Origin: Nemertoderma westbladi
Lineage: Eukaryota > Xenacoelomorpha > Nemertodermatida > Nemertodermatidae
Assembly: GCA_032718475.1 (NCBI GenBank)
Contig: JAUCBJ010003469.1
Location: 1-27,169, forward strand
Direction of reading: 5' to 3'
DNA: 27,169 bases
Part shown: positions 1-10,744 of the stretch, in pieces
How the letters are laid out: each line of letters opens with the position of its first letter
How positions within the stretch are numbered: position 1 is the stretch's first letter
Notes under the pieces: generated by a model
Seen by the model: only the letters and a program-made list of their open reading frames with translations
Told to the model about the DNA's origin: nothing
The model's database searches: none
Program-made: the position numbers and the translations under genes

Positions 1-288
1 TATATAAAAAAAGTTGAAAAAGTTTGGTTGAGTTCCAAATCCTAATCTGTCCATTAAATTATATTATGTGAAGAAATAATTAAATAAATAACACAAATTA
101 ATGTATGTTCAGTATATTAATGTAAAATTTATAATTGTAAAAAAACAGCCAGTTAATTAATGCATTTCGGCCTCTTCAGAATAGCTGAGTCAAACATATA
201 AACATAACAAACAAATTATATATATATATACATTAGCATTCGAATTAGCATTAGGCATTAGCAGCTCAGCAATAGCAAGAGGTTAAAC

Positions 289-1454
289 ATGACCACTATA
301 AACTCATCCCGACTAAAAGGACTTCAACAAATACTAGGTGCATTCAGAGAGGACCCCTCCCTTTATGATGTGAAACTAGATGAAGTCCGGTTAATAAACT
401 CCGTTGGCTCTGTTAAGACATCCACTCAGCCAGGCTTAGAATTAATGTCGAAGATGTCAAGGAAAAGGCCAATATCGGCCAAAACATCAAATCTCGAACA
501 TGTCCCAGCAATATGGAATGAGATAGAGTTCAAATGCCCAGCTGAAAAGGTATCATGGGGCAACCTGTATAGCGAGGATACGCAATGGGCACCTTTCGCA
601 GTCGCTGATTGGAGCTGATTAACGGAGCCATAATTCAGACTGCCCAAGGAGCCCTGACCCTGGAGGACATTGACCAGGCTACTGGGGCAAAAGATCCGTT
701 TGGTGTCATGGACGCCGCCACTCACAACACCCAACCTTTACGAGCAGCCCGACTGGCGGATCCTGCCATAGTCTTACGGATGTCCCGGAGAGTGGGGTTA
801 GCTGCATGCTTGTGCATTGCGTCTTGCGGATCTATTGCTGAGGCGAGATGCACAAAGTTTATAGAGGCATGCCAGGCATCAGGATTACGAATCACTATCT
901 CGCCGGGGGATGTGGCTGAATTTGCCACCATCTGTGGAGATCATATAGCTGCTCACCTGTCTCAAATCATGAACTGCCTAACCCTTATGACCAAACCTGA
1001 GTGCCCAGCTATAAAGAATGTGGTGGAACAAATGCAATACAAAGGCCTTGCATCCTTTGGCATTATCTGCGATGCGATGAGCGAGCTGGGAGTCCTAAGG
1101 TGGGGGCAATTGGCCACTATCCTTCCTGGAGAGTTCACCGGGATTTAGAACGAATGCAAGGCATTAATCGAACATGGCCCCTTCATAGGTTATATGACTG
1201 AACATGCTCATGAGGTTCGGTCCACCATGTATCCACAAATCCTGACAATCTGTCGAGCCCTGTCCTCTAGCGAGTTGCAGGAGAGATATAGAGGGTGGAA
1301 GAACGATAGATTATCCCCTGCAGCATGGGCCTGGCTAACAGCTACCAAGGATATGTTAAGGAATGCGGGCGATCAGCTACCTGAAGCCTCATAAGAGGGT
1401 GCAGATATGGCCCAGAGAGTAATGGCGTTCGCTCGAGATTACTTTCAAAAGTAA
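289..1454 (+). pseudogene. Endogenous mononegavirus-like nucleoprotein (N) relic, broken
   Basis: An almost continuous coding stretch of about 388 codons begins at an ATG and changes frame near 600-618, where the first frame stops at TGA 616-618 and a second frame is already open. It then crosses a TAG at 1146-1148 and a TAA at 1392-1394 before ending at 1452-1454. The total length fits mononegavirus nucleoproteins (roughly 370-450 aa). The second half has the expected pattern of an N core: a 'YKGLASF' segment, then 'LPGEF', a 'HGPFIGY' stretch, a 'YPQIL' segment and a helical tail. In living viruses N coats genomic RNA. The lesions mean it is not expressible as one protein. The assignment rests on pattern recognition; the virus family (nyamivirus/bornavirus-like or other) cannot be fixed by eye. 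No other viral gene is visible downstream, so an mRNA-derived single-gene insertion is plausible. Confidence 0.5.
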
Positions 1455-3775
1455 TTTCTATACCTGCCATTCTACCTATGCAACTCATCAGTATACACAT
1501 CTATATTTAGTTATAAACCAGATTCGCATGATAGCTAGAAGGGTCCATCTCCGTAAATCGAAAGATCCCATACATAGAGGGGGGAGATGGACCTAGGTAT
1601 CTGTAAGTCACGCCCATCAGTGATCCCGGGTTACGGGAGGTACCGTTGCCAGTAGGAAATTTCCTTGTATTATTGTGTTGTTCCATATATACCTACATAT
1701 AATTATATATAATCGCATAATCCTCTACATACTCTTACTTAATCATACGTAAACGGATTGGCTTTTTGGAGAGCATAATTAGTATATGTACTGTACATAT
1801 TATAATATGATCTTTGTATAAAATAATCTTTGTATAATAATCTAATCTAAATAATTGTTCAGATTATGACTTAGCTATGACTTAGCACTAACACCATTAG
1901 AGCATGCACCATACCTGGAATATAGTGTATTTATTTAGTCCGGTACTAGAACCAGATCCTTAAATAAAAAGAAAATTAACGGCAGCACCTGCGATTGACA
2001 TGATCATAGATAATAACCTGCATAACTCCATGGTCATTACTTTTTATCCCCTCCTCCCTGCCACACGCAAAGCATAGCTGCAACTTCCATATCACTTCCC
2101 ACTTCCACTTATCTTGGGAAGGAAAAGTTGGTTTTCAGCATTTTTCTTGAGGAATTTAATTTTTAATTTATGGTATGTCACCAACATGTTGCTTTTGGCT
2201 CTGTGACCTGTCAGTCAGTGCATTTGCATTACAAAACTGCAGGAATGTGGATGAGCGTTGTTGGTGAGGGTGCAGTACACAAATAACAACATAATTGATT
2301 TTGGGAAATTCTAAGTTGGAGACTTTCTTATCTTGGAGAGATTAATGTTAGAGACTATTTATTCTCCATCGCTCAATCTTCCTTTGTTTTATTTATGGTA
2401 TATAAGATATAAAATTTGGACCTCAGTAAATAAATTCATACCAGCTAAATGCCAGCGAAAAATCGTCTTAAATTACCCAAAAATTTGTCTTATGTAGAGT
2501 CAAAATAGTTGGTCATTAGCCAAATTTCAACCTGCAATACTAGCCGGCACTTTTTGGGCTATCCAATTACTATACAATACATTGCTGGGCAAACATTAAT
2601 TACATGATCAGTCAACCCAGAAGGAATTTATTTTAGATTACTCTACTGAGCCGTTCTACTGAATGAAATTGAGCAATTATCTAGGTTGAGTTACAAGCTA
2701 CTACTACAATCGTCATGCTGCATTGCAGCTGCAGTATAGTTACAGCAAGCAACCATAAGGTGGTTTGGGGGGGAGGGGGTAATAGAAGGAATGCTGATGG
2801 TGGGGAAGTATTTTTTTTTTGCCAACAGTCTTAGCTCTAGAAAAGATAGTTGATATTATTTTTTCATATATGTAATCAGCTTTTACGTGTTTACTTTTAA
2901 CTTTTCATAGCATTTTATATACTTTTTTTATATATACAGTACCTAATCAATTTATGTTTTACTTGCCCTTGTTTATATCATGTTTAACTTGCCATCATTA
3001 CCTTTGTGCTTTGATTTTTACCAAATTCCCATGAACAGTATTTATATCTGGACCATTGCTAGACAATACATAAACTTGGGTTAGTAAGTGCATGAATTGT
3101 CCCAATATGCCTCAGGTATCCAAGCCAAGAATTGATTTAATACTTAAATTGTTAAAACAATCAGTATAATAACTTCCACATCATATTCAGTTAATAGGGA
3201 CAATGTTACTTCTCTGTATGAGTCTCAAGAGCCACATAATGAATGTCATTAACTCTGTTGTACTCTGTTAACTCCGGTGCATGTTACTTAAATGTTTACA
3301 TGTTTTCACTTAAATAACCAAATTTGCTAAATCAGGCACTTCACTGCACTAAAACAAATGAAATGTGCTAATGTAGGACAGGACCTACTTTGCTGTATTG
3401 CTATCCATCTTGCTTCACCCCACATCGTCCCATAAACCTGGATGGCCTGGACCTCTTGAACGCGAAAGGTGCATGGCACAAATTAAGTGTAAGACGAACA
3501 ATATTACGCAATAATTTAGTATGTGCAAATCTTAAATTGTTACCTAGCTTCTGCGAATAAAACTCGTATTAGTAATGAGGCTAATTTATTTGCTTCAGGT
3601 TTTATAATCTTACAATCAACTTCTGCAACAGGGGGTTAGTGAACAGTAGTCCTATTGAAAATAATGACTGGGTGTGTAATGTGCCTATAACTAAACCATA
3701 TTTGACTTATTTAAGGAGTACCGGTAATAGAATATTTGGGCCAAAACACCAGACAAGCAAATATTATATTTCACT
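1455..3775. other. AT-rich spacer without recognisable gene
   Basis: Apart from the hairpin at 1541-1594, I see no long open frame, transposon end or RNA gene here. There is a G-rich patch near 2764-2781 and a T run near 2810-2820. An A-rich stretch at about 1961-1978 follows the N-like relic and could be a decayed poly(A) tail or chance. Confidence 0.5.
1541..1594. repeat. Inverted repeat / hairpin downstream of the N relic
   Basis: GGTCCATCTCC (1542-1552) and GGAGATGGACC (1583-1593) are perfect 11-bp inverted arms around a 30-base loop. It lies about 90 bp after the last stop of the N-like relic. No gene is associated, and its function is unknown. Confidence 0.6.
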
Positions 3776-3780
3776 CATTG

Positions 3781-3823
3781 GGCCGAAACGTCTTTGTCCA
3801 AAACGTCTAAGGCCGAAACGTCT
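3781..3823 (+). repeat. Short minisatellite, GGCCGAAACGTCT family, period 15
   Basis: Three copies of a 13-bp core occur at 3781-3793, 3796-3808 and 3811-3823, each separated by two bases. The middle copy reads GTCCAAAACGTCT. A related half-copy (GGGCCAAAAC) occurs about 40 bp upstream. A short open frame crosses it, but the repeat alone explains its Pro-Lys-Arg-Leu repeats. Confidence 0.75.
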
Positions 3824-5173
3824 GTTAACTAACAGCTTGTATCTAAAATAAAACATAACGATAAGAGATTATTACTCACTAACTGATTAAAAAAATATAT
3901 ATGTATAATATAAATAAAGCAAGCTGGATATCCCATGGGAATAGCAATAAAAATTGCAAACAATAGACAGACGGTAGGTCAGCTACTCCTACTATAGGCC
4001 TACTAATATATTAACAGTATACCTACACCCTACACTATATAAATTAAAAGCTCCCTTCAGCCCTTGTAACAGTGATAATGTTTGAACTTCTTAGACACAC
4101 AGCACCATATTCATGCATAAAACAATTTCAAAATATTACATAGCACAATAAAGTATATAAATAATTGGTTATGGCCTAAGGGATGGGGAGTCCTCTTGTA
4201 TATAAAACTATCTCAGTATCTGCAGATCTAAGCTGATTACAGTTTCAGGCTAATATCTGAATATTGCCTGTGTAACAACACTGAAGTACTGCAACCCAGA
4301 GAAACAAATTGAATAGTAGCCAATGGCAGATTGGCTTTTGAATGTTTTATCCATCATGTAAGTGGAATGTAGGCAGGGTGGCATATTGTATTTGGAAGAG
4401 CCTACAACAACCAATATAACTATAATCAGAACCACACCTAGTGGATCACCATGTTGATTGGGTAGAATGGCCTAATATTACATACACATCAACCCAAGTA
4501 GTCTTTGCCTCAGCTTTCATTTTGTTATTGAATAATTTATTTTATGGAGGTTTGTTTGTGCAGCAAGTTGGAGGCAGAGGGAATGTAGTGTCTAACTCTA
4601 ATATCAAGATTGCTAGGGCTGATATGATAGGTGGTAGGTTGAGTGGTCTAAGAGATCACAGAGAGGGAGTGAGAAAGTAGGAGGTGGGTGTGGGCTGTGG
4701 GGGAATATTATTTTTATATATAATATATATAATAAATTGATGTGGCAAGTTGCAAAGAGGGGGGGGGGGGGGGGGGGGGGGGGTAGAGTGGGTAAGAGTT
4801 TGATACTTCAGGGGGGGTAAACGCTATCGTAATATAATAAATAATAATAATAATTGAGGCACAATAATTGAGATTAATGATTGCACCAGGGTGCCCAGTG
4901 TTACAATTTTAAATCTATGAATATGTGAACATTTTTTGTTTCAATTTTGGTGCAGAATTTAATTGTGTATCCGAATATGTAGGTTATTTCTTCTCATCAT
5001 GTTTACTTTTAGAGATATAACTAGATTTAACTATGTCATGTTTTCATTTCAATCAAATTAACATTCTTAGGTGACTGTTGGAGTCAAGAACACACTTCCC
5101 TTCTCCTACAACCCACAGCACCTACAAATGGATTCGTGATGCTGGGCCGTGCTGTACTGTAACACCAGTAGGC
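3824..5173. other. Spacer without a supported gene
   Basis: A 79-codon open frame at 4441-4680 has one hydrophobic stretch but no recognisable domain, and I do not call it a gene. The tract also holds (TA)-rich DNA near 4708-4735 and the poly-G run listed separately. Confidence 0.45.
4759..4783 (+). repeat. Poly(G) run, 25 bases
   Basis: There are 25 uninterrupted G residues, followed about 28 bp later by a further G7. It is capable of forming a G-quadruplex. The assembled length of such a run is often unreliable. Confidence 0.95.
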
Positions 5174-5350
5174 CTACTGGTTGGCCGGCCTAGACAGTGA
5201 TGTCAGTTGATCGCTTTGTTTCATCCTAGCATTTCGTATTTTATTTTTGTCAATGACATCCGAGTTTACATTCAAATCAGCAATAGTGGCAGAACAAATA
5301 GCAGCTGTAGCCCGATCACTAACCTCATAACGATCAGCAATTTTGGAAAT
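5174..5350 (-). pseudogene. Fragment of a dispersed 'VSDR-A-A' protein family
   Basis: A 58-codon open stretch on the minus strand runs from 5350 to a TAG at 5174-5176. It encodes 'IADRYEVSDRATAAICSA' followed by 'VIDKNKIRNAR'. From memory of many invertebrate predictions, the 'DR-x-VSDR-x-A-A-I' segment followed by 'VIDKNKIRRER' marks an uncharacterised, repeatedly copied protein family. The upstream in-frame stop and lack of start suggest a single relic exon or truncated copy. An AG precedes the open stretch, so an exon boundary is possible. Function is unknown. Confidence 0.4.
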
Positions 5351-6890
5351 ACTTGGTTACAAACATGAACTCGTACTCTTCTTCCGTGTTTCTATTTCTA
5401 CTGATGTAATATCATGTTGCGGGGTTATGGGAATGTGTTAGTACAACTACTGTACATTTAAATGTTTAGAGGTTCTCATATGTGGGACGCCCAAGTGTGT
5501 CTTTGGTGCGTCCAAGTTTACCTACCGGTACCTCGGCCACTGTGATTAAATAATGGGAGGTTTAATAACGGAATTGTTTTGGTTTAAATACAAAGCCACT
5601 TGGCCACTGCGACCTGCTCCTTTCCTTTTTTATATTTAAATTAGCGAAATTGAATTACTGTTTTTAAACTCATGAACACATATCCCGTGTTAGCAATATA
5701 CAGTATTTGCACCTTTAAATATTTTTCACTATTTCCTCAATTATTTTTGCCTGAACGTTGTAGCACTGTTACTTACGATAATTATATATACAACGACACA
5801 TACTCATTATTTTTTGTCAAAATTGCATATAAAAAACACGCGTTTTAATAACTGGAAATCGTAATAAACATACAGAATTCCCATGATACTCGGTTTACTG
5901 CTTAACATACAAAGGGAATTAATTTACACATAATCAATATACTACTGTGTATGATGTACTACGCCTGTACTACATCACAACAGAATTAGACAGGCAAATC
6001 TTTCAGAGATTCCGACATAGGCATAGGCCTAGCTAGCTACACGTAGTTTGTAACTTCCATTCCTGTCATTTACCAGTAGGGCCAGCCCCAGGCTTAGGCT
6101 TACTGCCTTTTTGACAACTACGCGTATGCAAGTGTTTGAGTACACCTAGCACTTCTCGTGGGTCCTATCGGTAGCAGCTGCAGTCCTGAAAATAAAGATT
6201 TTATTTTCCAGGTCCAGTATAGGGCTTGAGTTATTATGCAACTATCGGTAGGCCTTTACTGTATGTCAGGACATGTCAGGTGTCTGATTTTCAGACAAGT
6301 TAAGAAAATATAAAATTTTGAAGGAAATTAATAATTTATAAGAAGTAGAACAGGAACAAGAATATGTTGACCAGCACCATGATATACCTACCACTGCCTA
6401 CCTACAGACCTATTATGTCTGTTAATTCCATGTATTTTCTGATCTTCTTAGGATTTTTACTGCCCTAGTAACTGTAGAAAAAATGAGTGCTTTACAGCTT
6501 TTTAACAATTAATTATTAAGATGAATGCCTTAAAATCACCTTGCCGCGGACTCATGAATTCCACATATATCATTAAGGATAAGTTTCCGTTTCTGGAATT
6601 GGTTGGAACCGTTCTCACTATCGGTGTAATGGTTAATCAGATGGGAGCTGACGAGGTTTCTCTTTGACTCTGGTTCTGCCGAATGATAATCGATTGAAGG
6701 CACTTAGGCGTACAGTACATGAAGGATGTATACCGTAGTCGGGTTGCAGTTAATGAGAAGCCCACAGTCCAGAAGTCGCTGCTGACCGAGCGAGGTAATG
6801 TTTGGTTTACTAAGCACTAGGGACACAATATTTTTCCATTGTTTGTAATGTCGTCGCCAAATGTCTAGTGATTAAGAAATACAAAAAATT
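5351..6890. other. Spacer without recognisable gene
   Basis: No long open frame or element end was found. Several TAGGCCTA and TACCGGTA palindromic words occur (for example near 5527 and 6027). The stretch 6560-6800 is less AT-rich than its surroundings, but I could not assign it. Confidence 0.45.
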
Positions 6891-6898
6891 ATTATGGT

Positions 6899-8184
6899 CA
6901 GTGCCGGATTAAGCCTCTGGTGGCCCTAAGGCATATTTTAGTAATTTCCAAAAATGGCCCGAAAATTGATATTTTTCCGCAAACCCTTTCAAAAGAAAAG
7001 CTGCTAAAAACAACTGAAATTGTGAAAATTGTTGCGAAGGAAATATAAAGTATTTTCGTTGGATGACTGACTGCTATAAAGTATTTTCGTTGGATGACTG
7101 ACTGCAAATAAATACTACTGTAAGTACTTTAATAATAAGTAGGCCTACTTTGCAAAAATAGTTTTCATCAAGAATTGTAACATTACTAAACGGCATATAA
7201 AACCTTTGCTATAAAAAAGTGTAATGGTTTTGGTAGAATTTCTCAAGCTTTAATTGTTTAATATATTAATGGGACCATTACTGCCTTACCCAAAATCTAT
7301 TTGTTTAATTTATAAAGCTACTATAAAACTAACTTTAACACAATGATCTGTGATCTTTTATATACTACAGTATGAAAACTGAGTATAGGTAGATTCATAA
7401 ACCGTTTGTTCGAAAAATATGGCACTTTTTGAGCGGGTCGGTTTTTTCAAAATTAGGTGCAAAAAAAATTGTTACAAAATCGGCTCTAGAATATCCAAAT
7501 GGACATGTTTTACAAAACCAACGATAGTAGTCATAAAGCTGCTGAACATTTTGGTATATGTTTGATGGCAATTGAGTAAAAAATAAAATAGTAGTAGGGA
7601 ATTTAGTGATGAAAAAAGTCAAAATCGACAAACTGATAAAAAGGTTGTTTTATACAGAGAGTCATAAATATCAGCAATATATTATGTTGTTGAAAAGAGC
7701 AGTTTTGAGGTCAAAAAATAATTCAATGTTGAATACCGATATCACCTTATGCAAGCCCTTCTATCAAAATACAAAAAATTGTGCAAATTTTAAAAATTTC
7801 ATTTCTGTGGTGGTTAGAGTTGGCCCCCTTAAGGATGACTAGGCTCCTGTTGGTATTTAGCAATTTTGATCGGATCGTGGGAATGTGTTATTTATATTCT
7901 GTAGGGTAGGTGTTGCACGGTATGCTTACTTATCTTTACTTATCTTATCTTTTGTGCAAAGATATAATATTTCTGATCTAGATTTGGACTTGCTGAGAAA
8001 GTAATGTTCTCCGATAGAATGCACTTTCGTGCTCTGTTTTCTATTAATTTTAGTGAGAAAAAATGTGGACTTTTCAGATAAAAATATTTTTTTCACAAGA
8101 ATGACTCGCTGAGAAAAAATGGCCCGTATTTTCGGCTGGCCCTAAGGCACGTGCCTTATATGCCTTAAGGTTAATCCGGCACTG
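6899..8184. mobile_element. Non-autonomous hAT-type DNA transposon
   Basis: The left end CAGTGCCGGATTAA (6899-6912) matches exactly the reverse complement of the right end (8171-8184). The element is flanked by a perfect 8-bp direct repeat, ATTATGGT, at 6891-6898 and 8185-8192. An 8-bp target duplication with CAGTG-type ends is characteristic of hAT transposons. A subterminal word GGCCCTAAGGCA occurs near both ends (6922-6933, 8138-8149). Internal open frames are short and show no transposase signature, so mobilisation would need a transposase in trans. The intact duplication and ends suggest a fairly recent insertion. Confidence 0.88.
7044..7105 (+). repeat. 31-bp exact tandem duplication inside the hAT element
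   Basis: Two back-to-back identical 31-bp copies (7044-7074 and 7075-7105) begin TATAAAGTATTTTCG. Perfect identity implies a recent duplication within this element copy or its lineage. Confidence 0.95.
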
Positions 8185-8192
8185 ATTATGGT

Positions 8193-8585
8193 AGGCTATT
8201 AATGTAATATTCACTGTTATTTTTTAAAGATTTATGTCTGTTCGATAATGAATTGTGATTTGACTTTACATGAATTCTATTGCAGATGCTATATGATTGT
8301 GCTGAATATGTGTTTCTTAACTCTGTCACATAATGCATGTTGAAACAACACTCTAACAATGATTACCTCAACAACAAACGAAAACAAACTGGTGTTGTTT
8401 GAAGACTGACAATGTTGTACGTCATATTATGAGTGAAGATACCCCACCCCCCCCCCCCCTCCCAAACGTACTTTGACGATTAACTAGATTTTAATTGAAA
8501 ACGGGTCAGTAATAATAATTATTATATTCATTATATAATCCATATTAAACAATACTACCGGTAATAAGTATGTATATATATATAT
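8193..8585. other. Spacer with C13 run and TA repeat
   Basis: This AT-rich tract holds no gene I can support. It includes a C13 homopolymer at 8447-8459 and a (TA)n stretch near 8572-8586, directly before the 30-bp minisatellite. Confidence 0.6.
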
Positions 8586-9083
8586 ATGTACTCAATGTCT
8601 ATAGCGGCGATCTGGAGGTCAATGCGTGGGACCCTCACGAGGAACATTGCGGGCGCGGGCTGCCTTTTGGGGAGCACCCTGGGCGACCTTGCGGTGTGCA
8701 CCCTGACCCTGGGCGACGTTGAGTGGAGCACCCTGACCCTGGGCGACCTTCAATGGAGCACCCTGACTCTGGGCGACGTTGAGTGGAGCACCCTGACCCT
8801 GGGCGATGTTGAGTGGAGCACCCTGACCCTGGGCGACGTTGAGTGGTGCACCCTGACCCTGGGCGACGTTGAGTGGAGCATCCTGACCCTGGGCGACGTT
8901 GAGTGGAGCACCCTGACCCTGGGCGATGTTGAGTGGAGCACCCTGACTCTGGGCGACGTTGAGTGGACCACCCTGACCCTGGGCGATGTTGAGTGGAGCA
9001 CCCTGACCCTGGGCGACGTTGAATGGAGCACCCTGACCCTGGGCGACATTGAGTGGTGCACCTGTCGTAGCCTTATACTATAA
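8586..9083 (+). CDS. Possible ORF of decapeptide repeats (doubtful gene)
   Basis: An ATG-initiated frame of 165 codons consists of a short N-terminal part and about 13 decapeptide repeats (TLTLGDVEWS-like). The Thr/Leu/Gly/Asp pattern could form a regular beta structure. However, the reverse strand is equally open (8750-9121), there is no recognised domain, and a minisatellite explains the openness. I list it only because inter-unit variation is partly silent. Confidence 0.15.
   Translation: MYSMSIAAIWRSMRGTLTRNIAGAGCLLGSTLGDLAVCTLTLGDVEWSTLTLGDLQWSTLTLGDVEWSTLTLGDVEWSTLTLGDVEWCTLTLGDVEWSILTLGDVEWSTLTLGDVEWSTLTLGDVEWTTLTLGDVEWSTLTLGDVEWSTLTLGDIEWCTCRSLIL
8673..9063 (+). repeat. 30-bp GC-rich minisatellite, 12 full units
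   Basis: Twelve complete 30-bp units run from 8698 to 9057, each close to GCACCCTGACCC followed by TGGGCGACGTTGAGTGGA, with shortened copies on both sides. Because 30 is divisible by three, the array keeps both strands open. The plus strand encodes the decapeptide S-T-L-T-L-G-D-V-E-W repeatedly; the minus strand encodes H-S-T-S-P-R-V-R-V-L. Several inter-unit changes (GAC/GAT, ACC/ACT) are silent in both frames. GC content is far above the surroundings. Confidence 0.97.
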
Positions 9084-9385
9084 GTAATAGAACCCGTATC
9101 AGCCAACACTTTGGTATGCATGGCTCGCCCCTTTTATAGGACTGTCAGACTGTATGTTAGTACAGTACACCACGGCCTATAAGAAGCCGTGGCCCCATAC
9201 CAGTATACAGTAGGCCTATGATATATATATGTTTACTTGCTTATATTATATATATGATTGGTATTAACAATAACATTATTGGATGAATTATACTACATTA
9301 GCATGGTGACGGAGCGTCATTCTTTCGTCCATAACATGGCGCAGTGTGTAGCAGCGTAGCTGGAATTTCGAACAACGAACGAAAT
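9084..9385. other. Spacer, no gene seen
   Basis: The tract is AT-rich with TATA-type dinucleotide repeats near 9219-9256. It becomes richer in CG after 9300, just before the SAP-like broken ORF. Confidence 0.5.
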
Positions 9386-9676
9386 ATGGCGACGCCATCC
9401 AACATACGCGAGGAGGACTAGCTTGACCTCAACTCGGATGATATCGAACGCCTAGAATGTCCCGCACTGAAAATACATTGCTCACATGCAGGAATAGCGT
9501 TTGACCCGAAAATGCCGTCGGCAACCCTCCGTAAACGTCTCACGAAAGCCATCCATGAACAGGATGAGTCGGGAGACGATGAGAAACCACTCAACTTAAC
9601 CAAACTTATCATCCACTTCGAAGAACGGCAACTCGCTGAGGAGGAGCGGGTCAGGTCAGGTATTCTAGGTCATTGA
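9386..9676 (+). pseudogene. SAP-like N-terminal ORF remnant
   Basis: From an ATG at 9386 the frame has a TAG at codon 12 (9419-9421), then stays open for 84 codons to a TGA at 9674-9676. The segment after the stop contains 'ALKIHCSHAGIAF' and 'SATLRKRLTKAI', matching the spacing of a SAP-type helix-extension-helix, a DNA-binding fold common at the start of transposon and retroelement proteins. A Glu/Asp-rich tail follows. It could be the head of a transposon protein or an unrelated relic. No joining sequence to the Helitron piece downstream was found. Confidence 0.35.
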
Positions 9677-9864
9677 TCAAGAAAACTTGCCACCTCCATG
9701 CAGCATAAAGGAGGTGCCACATGTAGCTGCATAGACCCTCTTACTAGGGCAAATAGAATGGCTTTGAAACGCATAGCCCAATGTGGAAATATACCAAACC
9801 TTAACCTCACTCATGCATTATCAAATAACCACATTTCATTTAAGTACAGGATGCATTGGCTATC

Positions 9865-10124
9865 TGGCGCGAATTTAAAAAGCCTGATGGATTTATAACC
9901 ATGACGTGCAACACCAACTGGCCAGATATCCAGCCTTCGCTTTTTGAAGGAGTGGTGCTGAAGATCATCCTGACCTGGTCACCCATGTCTTCAGAATGAA
10001 ACTCAAACAACTCATTGATGAAGTGTGGGATAAGAAAATATTAGGGAGTCTGAATGCCCGCATTCATATTGTTGAGTTTTAGAAACGTGGTCTACCCCAT
10101 GCCCACAACATTCATGTTGAACAC
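9865..10124 (+). pseudogene. Helitron Rep (HUH endonuclease) domain fragment
   Basis: One frame encodes 'DGFITMTCNTNWPDIQ', the conserved Helitron helicase-like N-terminal motif. After a frame change around 9950 a second frame gives 'HPDLVTHVFRMKLKQLID', then 'HIVEF', a TAG stop (10080-10082) and 'KRGLPHAH'. The HUH motif His-Ala-His is at 10098-10106. In active Helitrons this domain nicks DNA for rolling-circle transposition. The frameshift and stop inactivate it, and the segment normally between the HUH motif and the downstream conserved block is missing. Confidence 0.9.
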
Positions 10125-10198
10125 ATTTATTTATTATTTATAGTCAAGCGACTTTCAGTAAAAAACCTTACCGGTAGGTATGCACTAAAAACCAGTAA

Positions 10199-10248
10199 CA
10201 GTACAGCAGTAAAAACACAATATATATTGTGTTTTTACTGCTGTACTG
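10199..10248. repeat. Perfect 50-bp palindrome
   Basis: Two exact 25-bp arms meet at 10223/10224 with no spacer; each arm starts CAGTACAGCAGTAAAAACAC when read inward from its own strand. It sits in the gap between the two Helitron coding fragments. Such a sequence could extrude as a cruciform, or represent a collapsed foldback insertion or a fusion of element ends. It is too long and too perfect to be chance. Confidence 0.97.
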
Positions 10249-10289
10249 ATTTAGATTGTCTAGATGTCTAGATTTTTGGGGGTGATCAC

Positions 10290-10744
10290 CTCATGCTTGA
10301 TGCCACGGATGTCAACGTGATCACCAGCTACCAGAATATGCATTACATTGGCGCCCCCGAGGCTGCATGGCGCACCCTGAGCTTCGAAATCACGCAGCAG
10401 ATTCCCCCATTCAGGTTCTCCGAATTTATCTGGAGAATGATCAAATGGTCATATTATGCCAGGGGGCTGATCTTCAAAATGTTCTTTCAGAGAAGTCGCA
10501 CAACACTGAATTAACAGCCTTCTTTAACTATAACGCCACCAATCCTGGGACTGATGTTTCCTACGTAGATTTTCCAAAGAAAGTTACGTTTAACCACTCT
10601 ACGAAGAAGTGGTACAAACGTAAGTGCGGTTTTACAGTCAGGCGTGTTCATACTGTCCATCCTTTGTCCGGTTATGAATTTTACCTGCGACTGTTACTCC
10701 ATCAGAACCATTGCAAGGGGAAAACCAGCTTTCAGGTCAACTGA
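10290..10744 (+). pseudogene. Helitron protein fragment between Rep and helicase
   Basis: The first frame encodes 'SYQNMHYIGAPEAAWRTL', matching the conserved Helitron block 'YxxxRYxxAPEAxWRL'. The reading then shifts to a second frame, open to 10744, encoding 'ELTAFFNYN', 'VHTVHPLSGYEFYLRLLL' and 'KGKTSFQ'; these are the usual segments between Rep and the PIF1-type helicase. The helicase domain is absent, so the copy is truncated. Together with the HUH fragment upstream it appears to be one decayed Helitron interrupted by the palindrome region. Confidence 0.88.

Noticed and set aside
4441-4680. 79-codon ORF with a hydrophobic segment
   Set aside because: There is no homologous motif, it lies in non-coding-looking DNA, and its length is within chance expectation.
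8750-9121. Minus-strand 123-codon ORF (HSTSPRVRVL repeats)
   Set aside because: It is the mirror reading of the 30-bp minisatellite.
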